Part shown: positions 1 through 7,105 of the stretch, piece by piece
Numbering within the stretch: the first letter of the stretch is position 1
Layout of the letters: every line of letters starts with the position of its first letter
Assembly: GCA_964475765.1 (NCBI GenBank)
Contig: CAYYZH010000189.1
Span: forward strand, 1-8,536
DNA: 8,536 nt
Origin: Thermohalobaculum sp964475765
GTDB lineage: Bacteria > Pseudomonadota > Alphaproteobacteria > Rhodobacterales > Rhodobacteraceae
Direction: 5' to 3'
Position numbers and translations under genes: made by a program
Notes under the pieces: generated by a model
Told to the model about the DNA's origin: nothing
Database searches by the model: none
Seen by the model: only the letters and a program-made list of their open reading frames with translations

Positions 1-1001
1 CCAGAGGTGCCGTAGACCACGTCGCCGGGCGCGTTCGAGAGAAAGATGTGCAGCATCTCGGTTGAGCCAACGCCATCGAGAATGTCCGTTCCGGTCAGGT
101 CGCACCACCGCTGGCCGATTTCGGCGGGCAGGGCCTCTCCGGCGGAGATCGAAATCCGCAGCCGGTCCGTGCCGGGAATTGTGTCTTCGATGCTGGCCAA
201 CATGGCCGCATAGAGGGTCGGCACGCCGCAATAAATCGTGGGCGTGTGCCGGGTCAGGATGTCGAACACCGCTTCCGGTGTTGGCCGGGTCGGCAGCAGA
301 ACCGTTGTGGCCCCGACCGACATCGGGAAACTCGCCGCATTACCCAGCCCATACGCGAAGAACAGCTTTGCGGCGGAGTAGACGACATCGTCCTCTCGGA
401 TGCCCAGCACCTTGGCCCCGTAGGTCTCAGCGGTGTAGCGCATTGCGCTGTGGACATGGCGCACGCCCTTCGGCTGACCCGTTGAGCCCGAGGAATAGAG
501 CCAGAAGGCGGTGTCATCGGCGCTGACGTCGATGGCAGGTTGGGCGATGCATTGCGACAACTCGGCGGAGAACTCCAGACAGGCCGGGTCCGATCCCCCG
601 ACCACGAAGACCGCGCGCAAATGGGGCAGCCCCGCCAGCGCGGGGCGCACAACATCCAGCAACGCTGCCGAGACGAAAACCGCCTTTGCCCGACTGTCGG
701 CCAGAATGTAGCGATACTGGTCTGTGCCCAAGAGCGTATTGATCGCGACGGGCACCACCCCTGCCTTCATCGAGCCGAAGAAGATCACGGGAAACTCGAT
801 CACATCGAGCACGATCATCGCCGCCCGGTCCTCGGGTCCGAGCCCGACGCGAGCATAGAGATCGGCCATCTTGTCCGACTGGGCCGCCAACTCGCCATAG
901 CTGAGCGTGCGGTCGCCCTCGATGAAGGCGGTTTTGCTGGCCCGACCCTCGGCGCAGTTGCGCTCGATGAAATAGCTGGCGGCGTTTTGGTTGTCCGTCA
1001 T
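1..1001 (-). CDS. Benzoate-CoA ligase family protein (AMP-forming), C-terminus off the left edge
   Basis: ANL-superfamily enzyme that activates an aromatic acid (benzoate, 4-hydroxybenzoate or similar) to its CoA thioester with ATP, in the cytoplasm. It reads as 333 uninterrupted codons from the ATG at 1001. The phosphate-binding loop YSSGSTGQPKG lies at residues 169-179. The segment SAAKLFFAYGLGNA, about 30-45 residues later, and SFPMSVGATTVLLP are hallmarks of the benzoate/4-hydroxybenzoate-CoA ligase subfamily. The adenylation motif GVGSTEM is at 310-316, and YGTSG ends the visible part. Family members are about 510-530 residues, so roughly 180 C-terminal residues, including the mobile lid domain, lie outside. 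The start is supported by a purine-rich GGGGGAGAGG directly before ATG. The next gene upstream on this strand is a tRNA. In aerobic bacteria this enzyme often opens the box (benzoyl-CoA epoxidation) pathway, but no box gene is visible, so the exact substrate is uncertain. Confidence 0.9.
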   Translation of the reverse strand, partial: MTDNQNAASYFIERNCAEGRASKTAFIEGDRTLSYGELAAQSDKMADLYARVGLGPEDRAAMIVLDVIEFPVIFFGSMKAGVVPVAINTLLGTDQYRYILADSRAKAVFVSAALLDVVRPALAGLPHLRAVFVVGGSDPACLEFSAELSQCIAQPAIDVSADDTAFWLYSSGSTGQPKGVRHVHSAMRYTAETYGAKVLGIREDDVVYSAAKLFFAYGLGNAASFPMSVGATTVLLPTRPTPEAVFDILTRHTPTIYCGVPTLYAAMLASIEDTIPGTDRLRISISAGEALPAEIGQRWCDLTGTDILDGVGSTEMLHIFLSNAPGDVVYGTS

Positions 1002-1034
1002 CCTCTCCCCCGATGTCTTCGTGCATCGTGAGCA

Positions 1035-1046
1035 AAGCCTAGGCTT
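1035..1046. repeat. 12-bp perfect palindrome upstream of the CoA ligase
   Basis: AAGCCTAGGCTT is its own reverse complement. It sits 34-45 bases before the ligase ATG and between that gene and the tRNA. The wider segment GCAAAGCCTAGGCTTGC (1032-1048) is nearly symmetric with one extra A. The position suits an operator for a regulator of the ligase gene, but no regulator gene is visible and this role is inference. It lacks a following T-run, so it is a poor terminator for the tRNA. Confidence 0.35.
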
Positions 1047-1082
1047 GCGTTGAAGGGCTTGGCAAGTTCGGGGAGCTCGAAA

Positions 1083-1159
1083 TGGTGGCGGGGGGGAGAC
1101 TTGAACTCCCGACCTCGCGATTATGAGTCGCGCGCTCTAACCAGCTGAGCTACCCAGCC
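1083..1159 (-). tRNA. tRNA-Met (anticodon CAT), CCA end encoded
   Basis: The 77-base cloverleaf reads on the minus strand as acceptor GGCTGGG, TA, D arm GCTC-AGCTGGTTA-GAGC, G, anticodon arm CGCGA-CTCATAA-TCGCG, variable loop AGGTC, T arm GGGAG-TTCAAGT-CTCCC, acceptor CCCCGCC, discriminator A, then CCA. The anticodon CAT is complementary to 1123-1125. D, anticodon and T stems pair perfectly. The acceptor stem pairs except for a U4-C69 opposition, where an A at 69 would restore pairing. An elongator rather than initiator type is suggested by the G1-C72 pair. U4 resembles elongator tRNA-Met of E. coli rather than the tRNA-Ile2 that is lysidine-modified at the same anticodon, but Ile2 cannot be fully excluded. 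Confidence 0.9.
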
Positions 1160-1176
1160 GCCAAATCGAGACCGGT

Positions 1177-1205
1177 TCCTTAAGGCCGGGTGCGAGGGGC
1201 GTCAA
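1177..1205 (-). promoter_or_regulatory. Possible promoter of the tRNA gene
   Basis: On the minus strand a -35-like TTGACG (1200-1205) is followed, after 17 bases, by TAAGGA (1177-1182). Transcription would begin near 1170, about 11 bases before the mature tRNA 5' end, which is sensible geometry. The -35 is good; the -10 is a poor match to TATAAT, so this is tentative. Confidence 0.35.
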
Positions 1206-1310
1206 GCGCTAAGCCCCCGGAGACCGGACGCGGTACGTCCCCGAGCAAAATCCCTGTCATCCCCGCCATCCTGTGATACGCTTCGCGCGCAATTCTGCGG
1301 CTAAGGACTT

Positions 1311-1316
1311 GAGGGG
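1311..1316 (+). promoter_or_regulatory. Ribosome binding site that sets the ThDP-enzyme start
   Basis: GAGGGG lies 4 bases before the ATG at 1321. An in-frame GTG at 1273 would add 16 residues but has no comparable site, and the added residues do not resemble the family N-terminus. The rest of 1160-1310 holds the tRNA upstream region and presumably this gene's promoter, for which I see no convincing -35/-10 pair. Confidence 0.7.
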
Positions 1317-1320
1317 AAAT

Positions 1321-3024
1321 ATGGCCAAGGCATCAGATTTATTCGTAAAGGCGTTGGAGGATGAGGGCGTCGAGTATGTGTTCGGAATTCCTGGGGAGGA
1401 GAACCTGGACTTTCTCGACAGCCTGTCACGCTCGACCAAGATCAAGCTGATCCTGACACGGCATGAACAGGCGGCGGGCTTCATGGCCGCAACCTATGGC
1501 CGGTTCACGGGAAAGACGGGGGTTTGTCTCTCTACCTTGGGACCGGGGGCAACCAACTTCACGACCTCGGCGGCCTATGCCCAGTTGGGCGGCATGCCGA
1601 TGATGATGATCACGGGCCAAAAGCCGGTGAAGAAGTCCAAGCAGGGCCGCTTCCAGATCCTCGACGTGGTCGAGATGATGAAGCCGATCACCAAGTTTGC
1701 CCACCAGATCGTGGCCTCCGACAACATCCCATCCAAGGTGCGCGAGGCGCTGCGTCTGGCCGAGGAGGAAAAACCGGGTGCGGTGCATCTGGAACTGCCT
1801 GAGGATATCGCCGACGAGCATTCCGAAGAGCTGCCGATCCCGGCCTCCTATGCGCGCCGTCCGGTGGCAGAAGAAAAGTCGATCCGAGCAGCGGTCGAGA
1901 AGATCGCGGCAGCCAAATCGCCGATCATCGTGATCGGGGCAGGCGGCAACCGCAAGCTGACGGGCAAGATGCTGACCAAGCTGGTCGAGAAGTTCGGCAT
2001 CCCGTTCGTGACCACTCAGCTTGGCAAAGGCGTGATCGACGAACGCCATCCGCTCTTCATGGGCTGTGCGGCGCTGTCGGCGGGTGACTTTGTCCACCGC
2101 GCCATCGAAGCGGCTGACCTGATCATCAATGTGGGTCACGACGTGATTGAAAAGCCGCCCTTCTTCATGCAGCGCGGTGCCGCACCCGATGAGGGTCATT
2201 CCGAGGCCAACCCGGTGGCGGTCTCCGAGGGGACGCAGGTCATCCATGTCAGCTTCCGCTCGGCCGAGGTTGATCCCGTCTACTTCCCGCAGTTGGAAGT
2301 CGTCGGCGACATCGCGAATGCGATCTGGCAGATCAAGAACGGGCTCTCCGAGCATAAGGGCACGTCCTGGGATTTCTCGCGGATGATGGAGGTCAAGAAG
2401 CACCACGATGCCAACATCGCCGAGGGGCAGGATGATACCCGCTTCCCGATCTATCCCCAACATCTTGTGGCCCAGATCCGCGGCGCGATGCCCGATGACG
2501 GGATCATCTGTCTGGATAACGGTGTCTACAAGATCTGGTTCGCGCGGAACTACACGGCGCATATGCCGAACACGGTGCTGCTTGACAACGCGCTGGCGAC
2601 CATGGGGGCAGGGCTGCCCTCGGCGATGGCGGCGCACATGATCCATCCAGACAAGAAGGTCATGGCGATCTGCGGCGATGGCGGCTTCATGATGAACTCT
2701 CAGGAGCTGGAGACCGCGGTCAGGCTGGGCATGAACCTGACCTGTCTGATCCTGAATGACTCGTCCTATGGGATGATCCGCTGGAAGCAGGCCAATATGG
2801 GCTTTGTCGACTGGGGTCTGGAATACGGGAACCCGGACTTCGTGAAATACGCCGAAAGCTATGGCGCGCATGGGCACAGGGTCGAAAGCACCGAGGCGCT
2901 GCGCCCGATGTTGGACAAGTGTCTGGCAACGCCCGGTGTGCATCTGATCGATTGTCCTGTGGACTACTCCGAGAACGATCAGATCCTGAACATCGACATC
3001 AAGAAGCAAAGCGCGGCGGTCTGA
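1321..3024 (+). CDS. ThDP-dependent acetolactate-synthase-like enzyme (catabolic AlsS type)
   Basis: A 567-residue enzyme of the pyruvate-oxidase/acetolactate-synthase family, cytoplasmic, predicted to decarboxylate a 2-keto acid on thiamine diphosphate and release or transfer the aldehyde unit. The N-terminal pyrimidine-binding domain carries FGIPGEENLD (21-30), the cofactor-activating Glu in RHEQAAGFMA (E49) and the GPGATN motif. A central domain spans about 190-340. The C-terminal domain has the metal/ThDP motif GDGG at 452-455, ending in N479-D480. The tail, with VKYAESYGA, RVES and PVDYSEND, resembles Bacillus AlsS more than biosynthetic IlvB/IlvI. No regulatory small subunit (IlvH/IlvN) follows; an aldehyde dehydrogenase does, 84 bases downstream on the same strand. 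That argues against branched-chain amino acid synthesis and for a catabolic step whose aldehyde product is oxidised by the neighbour. The substrate is not readable from sequence. Family call is firm; acetolactate synthase activity is only one option. Confidence 0.88.
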   Translation: MAKASDLFVKALEDEGVEYVFGIPGEENLDFLDSLSRSTKIKLILTRHEQAAGFMAATYGRFTGKTGVCLSTLGPGATNFTTSAAYAQLGGMPMMMITGQKPVKKSKQGRFQILDVVEMMKPITKFAHQIVASDNIPSKVREALRLAEEEKPGAVHLELPEDIADEHSEELPIPASYARRPVAEEKSIRAAVEKIAAAKSPIIVIGAGGNRKLTGKMLTKLVEKFGIPFVTTQLGKGVIDERHPLFMGCAALSAGDFVHRAIEAADLIINVGHDVIEKPPFFMQRGAAPDEGHSEANPVAVSEGTQVIHVSFRSAEVDPVYFPQLEVVGDIANAIWQIKNGLSEHKGTSWDFSRMMEVKKHHDANIAEGQDDTRFPIYPQHLVAQIRGAMPDDGIICLDNGVYKIWFARNYTAHMPNTVLLDNALATMGAGLPSAMAAHMIHPDKKVMAICGDGGFMMNSQELETAVRLGMNLTCLILNDSSYGMIRWKQANMGFVDWGLEYGNPDFVKYAESYGAHGHRVESTEALRPMLDKCLATPGVHLIDCPVDYSENDQILNIDIKKQSAAV

Positions 3025-3097
3025 GCCAAGGGTGCGTTTTCTGCTCGTTCGAGAGAACCGAATGCGCAGAGGACAGCACCCGACGCCGGTCGCGCCC

Positions 3098-3101
3098 GGA
3101 G
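3098..3101 (+). promoter_or_regulatory. Ribosome binding site of the aldehyde dehydrogenase
   Basis: GGAG lies 7 bases before the ATG at 3109 and supports that start. The 84-base spacer from the previous stop shows no terminator or clear promoter, which favours co-transcription with the ThDP enzyme. Confidence 0.6.
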
Positions 3102-3108
3102 TTATCCC

Positions 3109-4379
3109 ATGTTGAAAGACACCTATCCCTATTATCTCGCCAACGAGGCGAAGACCCCGAACACCGATCTGGAGGTGACGGACAAGTATACCGGTGAGGT
3201 TGCAACTCGCTGTGCGCTGGCAGATGCCGGGGCCATCGACGCAGGCATCGCCGCCGCGGTCGAGGCGGCGGAACCGATGGCCGAAATGGCGTCCTTCGAG
3301 AAGCAGGCGGTGCTGGACCATTGTGTGGCCCGCTTCAAGGAACGTTTCGATGAGCTGGCCTATTCGCTCTGCGTCGAGGCGGGCAAACCGATCAAGGATG
3401 CCGAGGGCGAGACAACCCGGCTGATCGACACGTTCCGGATTGCCGCCGAGGAATCGACCCGGATGCATGGCGAATTGCAGGCGTTGGATATCAGCCCGCG
3501 CGCCCGTGGGTATCAGGGCATGTGGAAGCGCGTGCCGATCGGGCCGTGCTCGTTCATCTCGCCATTCAACTTTCCGCTGAACCTCGCGGCGCACAAGATC
3601 GCACCGGCGATTGCGGTGGGCTGTCCGTTTGTGATGAAGCCTGCGTCCAAGACACCGCTTGGTGCGTTGATCATGGGGGAGATCCTGGCGGAAACGGATC
3701 TGCCGAAAGGGGCGTTCTCGATCCTGCCCTGNNNNNNNNNNNNNNNNNNNNNNNNNNNNNNNNNNNNNNNNNNNNNNNNNNNNNNNNNNNNNNNNNNNNN
3801 NNNNNNNNNNNNNNNNNNNNNNNNNNNNNNNACGTGATGCGCGACAAGCTGGTCGCCAAGGCCAAGACGCTGATCGCCGGGAACCCGCATGACCGGGACA
3901 CCTTCATCGGACCGATGATCTCGGAGAAAGAAGCGGCCCGGCTCGATGGCTGGATTCAGGAAGCTGTGGGCGCGGGTGCGACGCTGCTTTGCGGTGGCAA
4001 TCGCGAGGGTGCCATGCTGGAGGCAACGCTGCTGGAGAACGTGCCGCGTGAGACGAATGCCGTGACCGAGGAGGCGTTTGGTCCGCTGGCGATCCTGTCG
4101 AAGTTCTCGACCTGGGATGACGCGCTTGCAGAAGTGAATGACAGCAAGTTCGGCCTTCAGGCCGGCATTTTCACGCGCGATTTCTACAAGGTGCAGAAGG
4201 CGTGGGACAAGCTCGATGTCGGCGGCGTCGTGGTTGGTGACGTGCCATCTTACCGGGTCGACAACATGCCTTATGGCGGCGTGAAGGACTCAGGGCTTGG
4301 CCGTGAGGGAATCGTCTTTGCCATGGAAGACATGACCGAGATCCGCAATCTTGTGATCCGGACGCCGCCAGAAGCCTGA
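3109..4379 (+). CDS. NAD(P)-dependent aldehyde dehydrogenase, interrupted by an assembly gap
   Basis: Aldehyde dehydrogenase superfamily enzyme, cytoplasmic, oxidising an aldehyde to a carboxylic acid. The left part (207 residues up to the gap) has the cofactor-binding Rossmann region, with PFNFP (oxyanion Asn at N154) and the nucleotide-binding Lys of VMKPASKTP (K177). It ends at the FSILP strand. The right part (about 181 residues) starts at VMRDKL and has EEAFGP, FGLQAGIFT and the C-terminal MPYGGVKDSGLGREG. The style resembles ALDH family 21/RNP123-like or lactaldehyde/phosphonoacetaldehyde dehydrogenases, but this was not tested. The region that should hold the general-base Glu (LELGG) and the nucleophile Cys (GQ.C) is in the N run. 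The halves are in different frames across the 100-N placeholder, so this is one intact gene with mis-sized missing sequence rather than a proven frameshift. Typical members are about 475-485 residues. The second gene of a likely operon with the ThDP enzyme. Confidence 0.88.
3732..3831. other. Assembly gap, 100 N placeholder inside the aldehyde dehydrogenase
   Basis: Exactly 100 N, the usual placeholder for a scaffold gap of unknown length. The left flank ends two bases into a codon and the right flank begins with the last two bases of a codon, so the real missing length must be 3k+2 if the gene is intact; 100 is not. From the family length I estimate about 85-95 residues missing, roughly 260-290 bases. 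Confidence 0.95.
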
Positions 4380-4392
4380 TCTGGGTGCAAGC

Positions 4393-4422
4393 GGAGCGGG
4401 GAGTGCCCCCGCTCCTCGTTTC
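4393..4422 (+). terminator. Rho-independent terminator after the aldehyde dehydrogenase
   Basis: A perfect 9-bp GC-rich stem, GGAGCGGGG (4393-4401) against CCCCGCTCC (4407-4415), with a 5-base loop, is followed by TCGTTTC. It starts 13 bases after the dehydrogenase stop and lies between two convergent genes. The T-run is short. On the minus strand no T-run follows, so it is assigned to the plus-strand operon, though it could also slow transcripts from the opposing hydrolase gene. Confidence 0.75.
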
Positions 4423-4428
4423 AAGACC

Positions 4429-5394
4429 TTAGACTGAGGCCGGCAGGAACACGTGGCTGTTGCCATCCTTCTGGATCTTGCCCGCATTTGGGAAGCCGAA
4501 GTGATAGCCGCCAATGGTCATGTTCTCCGCGATCGCCTGCGCGACAATGGCCTTGCGTGTTGCCGATGCCGCGTCCTTGTCCGCATCGAAGGCGAGCTGC
4601 CAGTCGAGATTGGCAAGGAACAGCGCGGGCACAATGATCGCATCGCCGATCAGCATCATCTGGTCGCTGCCGGAGCTGATGTGGAAGTTGGTATGTCCCG
4701 GTGAGTGGCCGAAGCTGTCCACCGCGCGTACACCCGGCGCGAGTTCCGTATCGCCGGAAAACAGCGATACGTTCTTCCAGTTCGGGAAGGTCGCCTGAAT
4801 GCGCTTTGCCAGACCCTTACGGCGTTCGGGCAGGCTTTCGATGATCGCGGGATCGCTCCAGAACTTGTAGTCAGTTTCCCCGATCAGGATTTCGGCATCG
4901 GGATAGACCTGCGCATTGGTGTCCTTCTCCATCAGACCGAAGATGTGATCGGGATGCAGGTGGCTGATCAGCACCATGTCGACATCTTTTGGCGTGATCC
5001 CGGCCGCCTCCAGTCCACCACGTGCGGCCAGTCCGGCGGTTGGGGCAAGTTGGTTGCCGGTCCCTGCGTCGATCAGGATTGTCTTGCCGCCGGTCTTGAC
5101 CACCGTGAAGGCAAACTCGATCGGGACATACTCCGTGGTCTGTCCGCCTTTGGTCAGGGCAGCTTTGACATCGTCTCCCGACTTGCCAACGGCGATCTTG
5201 TCAAACCCTCCGTTTTGCCAGACGCCATCGTAGATCGAAGTCACCTCGATATCGCCGATCTTGTAGCTGTAGTGGCCCTTCTTTCGCAGGTCCGCAGCGT
5301 GGGCCGCTGGAAGAAATGCCAGGTTCTCGGTTAGACCAAGGGCGGTCACGCCCGCACCGGATGCCAGAAGGGTCCGTCGGTTCATCTCAGCCAT
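4429..5394 (-). CDS. Tat-exported MBL-fold metallohydrolase, methyl-parathion-hydrolase-like
   Basis: A 321-residue metallo-beta-lactamase-fold hydrolase predicted to act in the periplasm. The N-terminus MAEMNRRTLLASGAG has twin arginines (R6, R7), a hydrophobic stretch and an AHA-A cleavage site near residue 33, a Tat-type signal. Metal ligands are all present: HLHPDH at 145-150, H234 in GHSPGHT, bridging D251 in IGDA, and H298 in GYHFGFP. The spacing and surrounding text (HPDHIFGLM, FPNW/LFSGDTELAPG, C-terminal HFGFPNAG.I) match the methyl parathion hydrolase group as I remember it; relatives in that group hydrolyse lactones or organophosphates. The native substrate is unknown. The start at 5394 has GGGAG 7 bases upstream; M4 is an alternative start that would keep the signal. 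It converges on the ThDP/ALDH operon, and is not co-transcribed with it. Confidence 0.87.
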   Translation of the reverse strand: MAEMNRRTLLASGAGVTALGLTENLAFLPAAHAADLRKKGHYSYKIGDIEVTSIYDGVWQNGGFDKIAVGKSGDDVKAALTKGGQTTEYVPIEFAFTVVKTGGKTILIDAGTGNQLAPTAGLAARGGLEAAGITPKDVDMVLISHLHPDHIFGLMEKDTNAQVYPDAEILIGETDYKFWSDPAIIESLPERRKGLAKRIQATFPNWKNVSLFSGDTELAPGVRAVDSFGHSPGHTNFHISSGSDQMMLIGDAIIVPALFLANLDWQLAFDADKDAASATRKAIVAQAIAENMTIGGYHFGFPNAGKIQKDGNSHVFLPASV

Positions 5395-5415
5395 ATCTCT
5401 TCTCCCATCGGTAGA

Positions 5416-5443
5416 ATTTTAGTGAGGTTTGTTCGCGCCTGAA
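5416..5443 (-). promoter_or_regulatory. Possible promoter of the MBL-fold hydrolase
   Basis: On the minus strand, TTCAGG (5438-5443) and TAAAAT (5416-5421) are 16 bases apart. The -10 differs from TATAAT at one position and would start transcription about 14 bases before the start codon. The -35 is weak. A separate promoter is reasonable because 113 bases separate this gene from trkH upstream. Confidence 0.3.
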
Positions 5444-5507
5444 TACCGCGTTGCGGGACCGAGCACGGGACAAACAAAGTCAATCTTTTGTGAAAGCTGG
5501 CCTGAGT

Positions 5508-6959
5508 TCAGCGCTGCCAGAACAGGGGCGACATCAGCACGAGGACCGACATGAACTCGAGCCGTCCGAGGAGCATGCCGAACGAGAGGATCCATTTCGC
5601 GCTGTCGGGCAAGGTCTGGAAGTTCCCGGACGGCCCGATGATCTCGCCAAGGCCCGGTCCGACATTTGCAAGCGCCGCGACGGCGCCTGAGATCGAGGTG
5701 ATCGTATCGAGGCCGGTCAGGGACAACATGACCGACCAAATCGCAATCGAGGCGGCGAAGATGAAGAAGTACCCCATGACGGAGGACAGCACCTCGGCAT
5801 CGACGGAGCGCCCGGCATAGCGCAGTGGATGCACTCCGTGCGGCGAATGAATGCGTCGGAGTTGGATGCGCAGTGCTGCCATCAGGATCTGATACCGGAA
5901 AATCTTGGCCGAACAGGACGTGGATCCTGCGCATCCGCCAATCAGGGCGAGCATGAAAAAGATCGCCATCGCAAACCCGCCCCAACCGTTGAAATCGGCT
6001 GACGCATAACCTGTGCCAGTCAGGATCGATGTCGCGTTGAACAACGCATGCCGGATGGCCGGTTCCGCCTCCTCGTCGCTATCTGCAATCTGCCAGATGG
6101 TCAGGATCAGGGCTGCGACGCCGATCACCGATAGGAAGCCACGGATCTGCGGGTCTCGCCACATTGGCATGGCGTTGCCCTGCGCGAGTTGCATCAATCG
6201 TAGAAACGGCATTGCCGCGAGGGCCATGAAGACCACGGCTGCGTATTGCGCCTCGACAGAGAAGACGCCGAATCCGCCGTCGTAGTTGCCGAGCCCCCCG
6301 GTCGAGACCGTCGTCATCGCATGACAGATCGCATCAAAGGGGGTCATGCCGGATGCAGCATAGGCAAAGACACATGCCAGCGTCAGACCGAAATAGATCA
6401 TGCTGATCTGTCCTGCGGCCTCGGCAGCGCGAGGCAGGATGTCGCCGACCAGATCGAAGCTCTCGGAGCGAAAGAACTGCATGCCACCGATCTTCAGGGT
6501 CGGCAGAAACACCATGGCGACCACGATGATGCCGACACCGCCGAACCATTGCAGCATTGCCCGCCAGAGCAGCATGCCTCGCGGGGCCTCATCGAGACCG
6601 GTGAAGACGGTGGCCCCGGTGGTCGTCAGCCCGGACATCGCCTCGAAGAAGGCGTCGGTGAAGTCCGCGCCGGGTGCGCCCAGCAGAAACGGAAAGGCCC
6701 CAAAGACCGGAAGGATGACCCAGATCATCACAGTCAGCAGCAGTGCCTGCTGGCGCGTCAGACCCGTCTTTCCCATGTTCGTCGTGGTCAGAAGCCCCAA
6801 AGCTCCGCCCACCGAAATCGTCAGCAACGCGGCGATCAGAAAGGCGACCCAGCCGGCATACCCGTCCGCCAGATCAAGAAGCGCCGGCACCAGCATGGAA
6901 AACCCGAGCGCCGTCGTCAGCCGACCGATGACATGTCCAACAGGGTTAAACGCATGCAT
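5508..6959 (-). CDS. trkH: Trk system potassium uptake protein TrkH
   Basis: Inner-membrane, channel-like subunit of the Trk potassium uptake system, normally gated by the cytoplasmic nucleotide-binding protein TrkA. It is 483 residues, of usual length, with many hydrophobic segments. All four pore loops of the TrkH/KtrB fold are visible: LTTTGATVF (about 111-119), MTTVSTGGLG (about 215-224), LTGTGY (about 313-318) and LANVGPGLG (about 430-438). The intramembrane loop GGCAGSTSCSAKIFRYQI is of the alphaproteobacterial form. I chose ATG at 6959, giving MHAFNPVGHVIG, because the family usually starts just before this xxPVGxVIG stretch; an in-frame TTG at 6986 would add nine residues. An AAGGGGG (6973-6979) lies 13 bases upstream, rather far for a ribosome site. 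trkA is not in the window. Confidence 0.93.
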   Translation of the reverse strand: MHAFNPVGHVIGRLTTALGFSMLVPALLDLADGYAGWVAFLIAALLTISVGGALGLLTTTNMGKTGLTRQQALLLTVMIWVILPVFGAFPFLLGAPGADFTDAFFEAMSGLTTTGATVFTGLDEAPRGMLLWRAMLQWFGGVGIIVVAMVFLPTLKIGGMQFFRSESFDLVGDILPRAAEAAGQISMIYFGLTLACVFAYAASGMTPFDAICHAMTTVSTGGLGNYDGGFGVFSVEAQYAAVVFMALAAMPFLRLMQLAQGNAMPMWRDPQIRGFLSVIGVAALILTIWQIADSDEEAEPAIRHALFNATSILTGTGYASADFNGWGGFAMAIFFMLALIGGCAGSTSCSAKIFRYQILMAALRIQLRRIHSPHGVHPLRYAGRSVDAEVLSSVMGYFFIFAASIAIWSVMLSLTGLDTITSISGAVAALANVGPGLGEIIGPSGNFQTLPDSAKWILSFGMLLGRLEFMSVLVLMSPLFWQR

Positions 6960-7092
6960 GGCGCGAGGGATGCCCCCTTGGGTCAACTTCTGTCAAGCAA
7001 GGGTATGTCACCGGCGCATGCGGGTTTGGACCTGCGTTTATCCGGAGCTTCGAGCATGTCAGCTTACATCAGCGGGTCTGGCAGGGTCCGAA

Positions 7093-7102
7093 TTCGTACG
7101 AA
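7093..7102. repeat. 10-bp perfect palindrome between trkH and uvrD
   Basis: TTCGTACGAA is fully self-complementary. It lies in the 199-base interval between the uvrD stop and the trkH start, about 134 bases upstream of trkH. It may be a regulator site or chance; the rest of the interval (6960-7158) holds no gene that I can support. Confidence 0.3.
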
Positions 7103-7105
7103 GAT

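Noticed and set aside
62..1031. Several plus- and minus-strand open frames of 66-173 codons overlapping the CoA ligase
   Set aside because: All lie in other frames of a continuous, motif-bearing ligase frame that was translated through without a break.
1083..1320. tRNA as an attachment site of an integrated element
   Set aside because: No integrase, no repeated tRNA 3' end elsewhere in the window, and the neighbours look like ordinary chromosomal genes.
1321..3024. Housekeeping acetohydroxyacid synthase (ilvB/ilvI)
   Set aside because: No small subunit follows, and the C-terminal motifs are closer to catabolic AlsS; the aldehyde dehydrogenase neighbour does not fit branched-chain amino acid synthesis.
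1426..3594. A 722-codon open frame antisense to the ThDP enzyme and aldehyde dehydrogenase
   Set aside because: It mirrors two well-recognised genes, has Arg/His/Asp-rich composition typical of an antisense frame in high-GC coding DNA, and shows no family motif.
5474..5491. AT-rich hairpin (ACAAA / TTTGT) downstream of trkH as a terminator
   Set aside because: The stem is only 5 weak pairs with an 8-base loop and no proper T-run.
6991..6996. Minus-strand TTGACA just upstream of trkH as a -35 element
   Set aside because: The matching -10 position reads GCATCC, a poor match, and would place the transcript start at the start codon itself.
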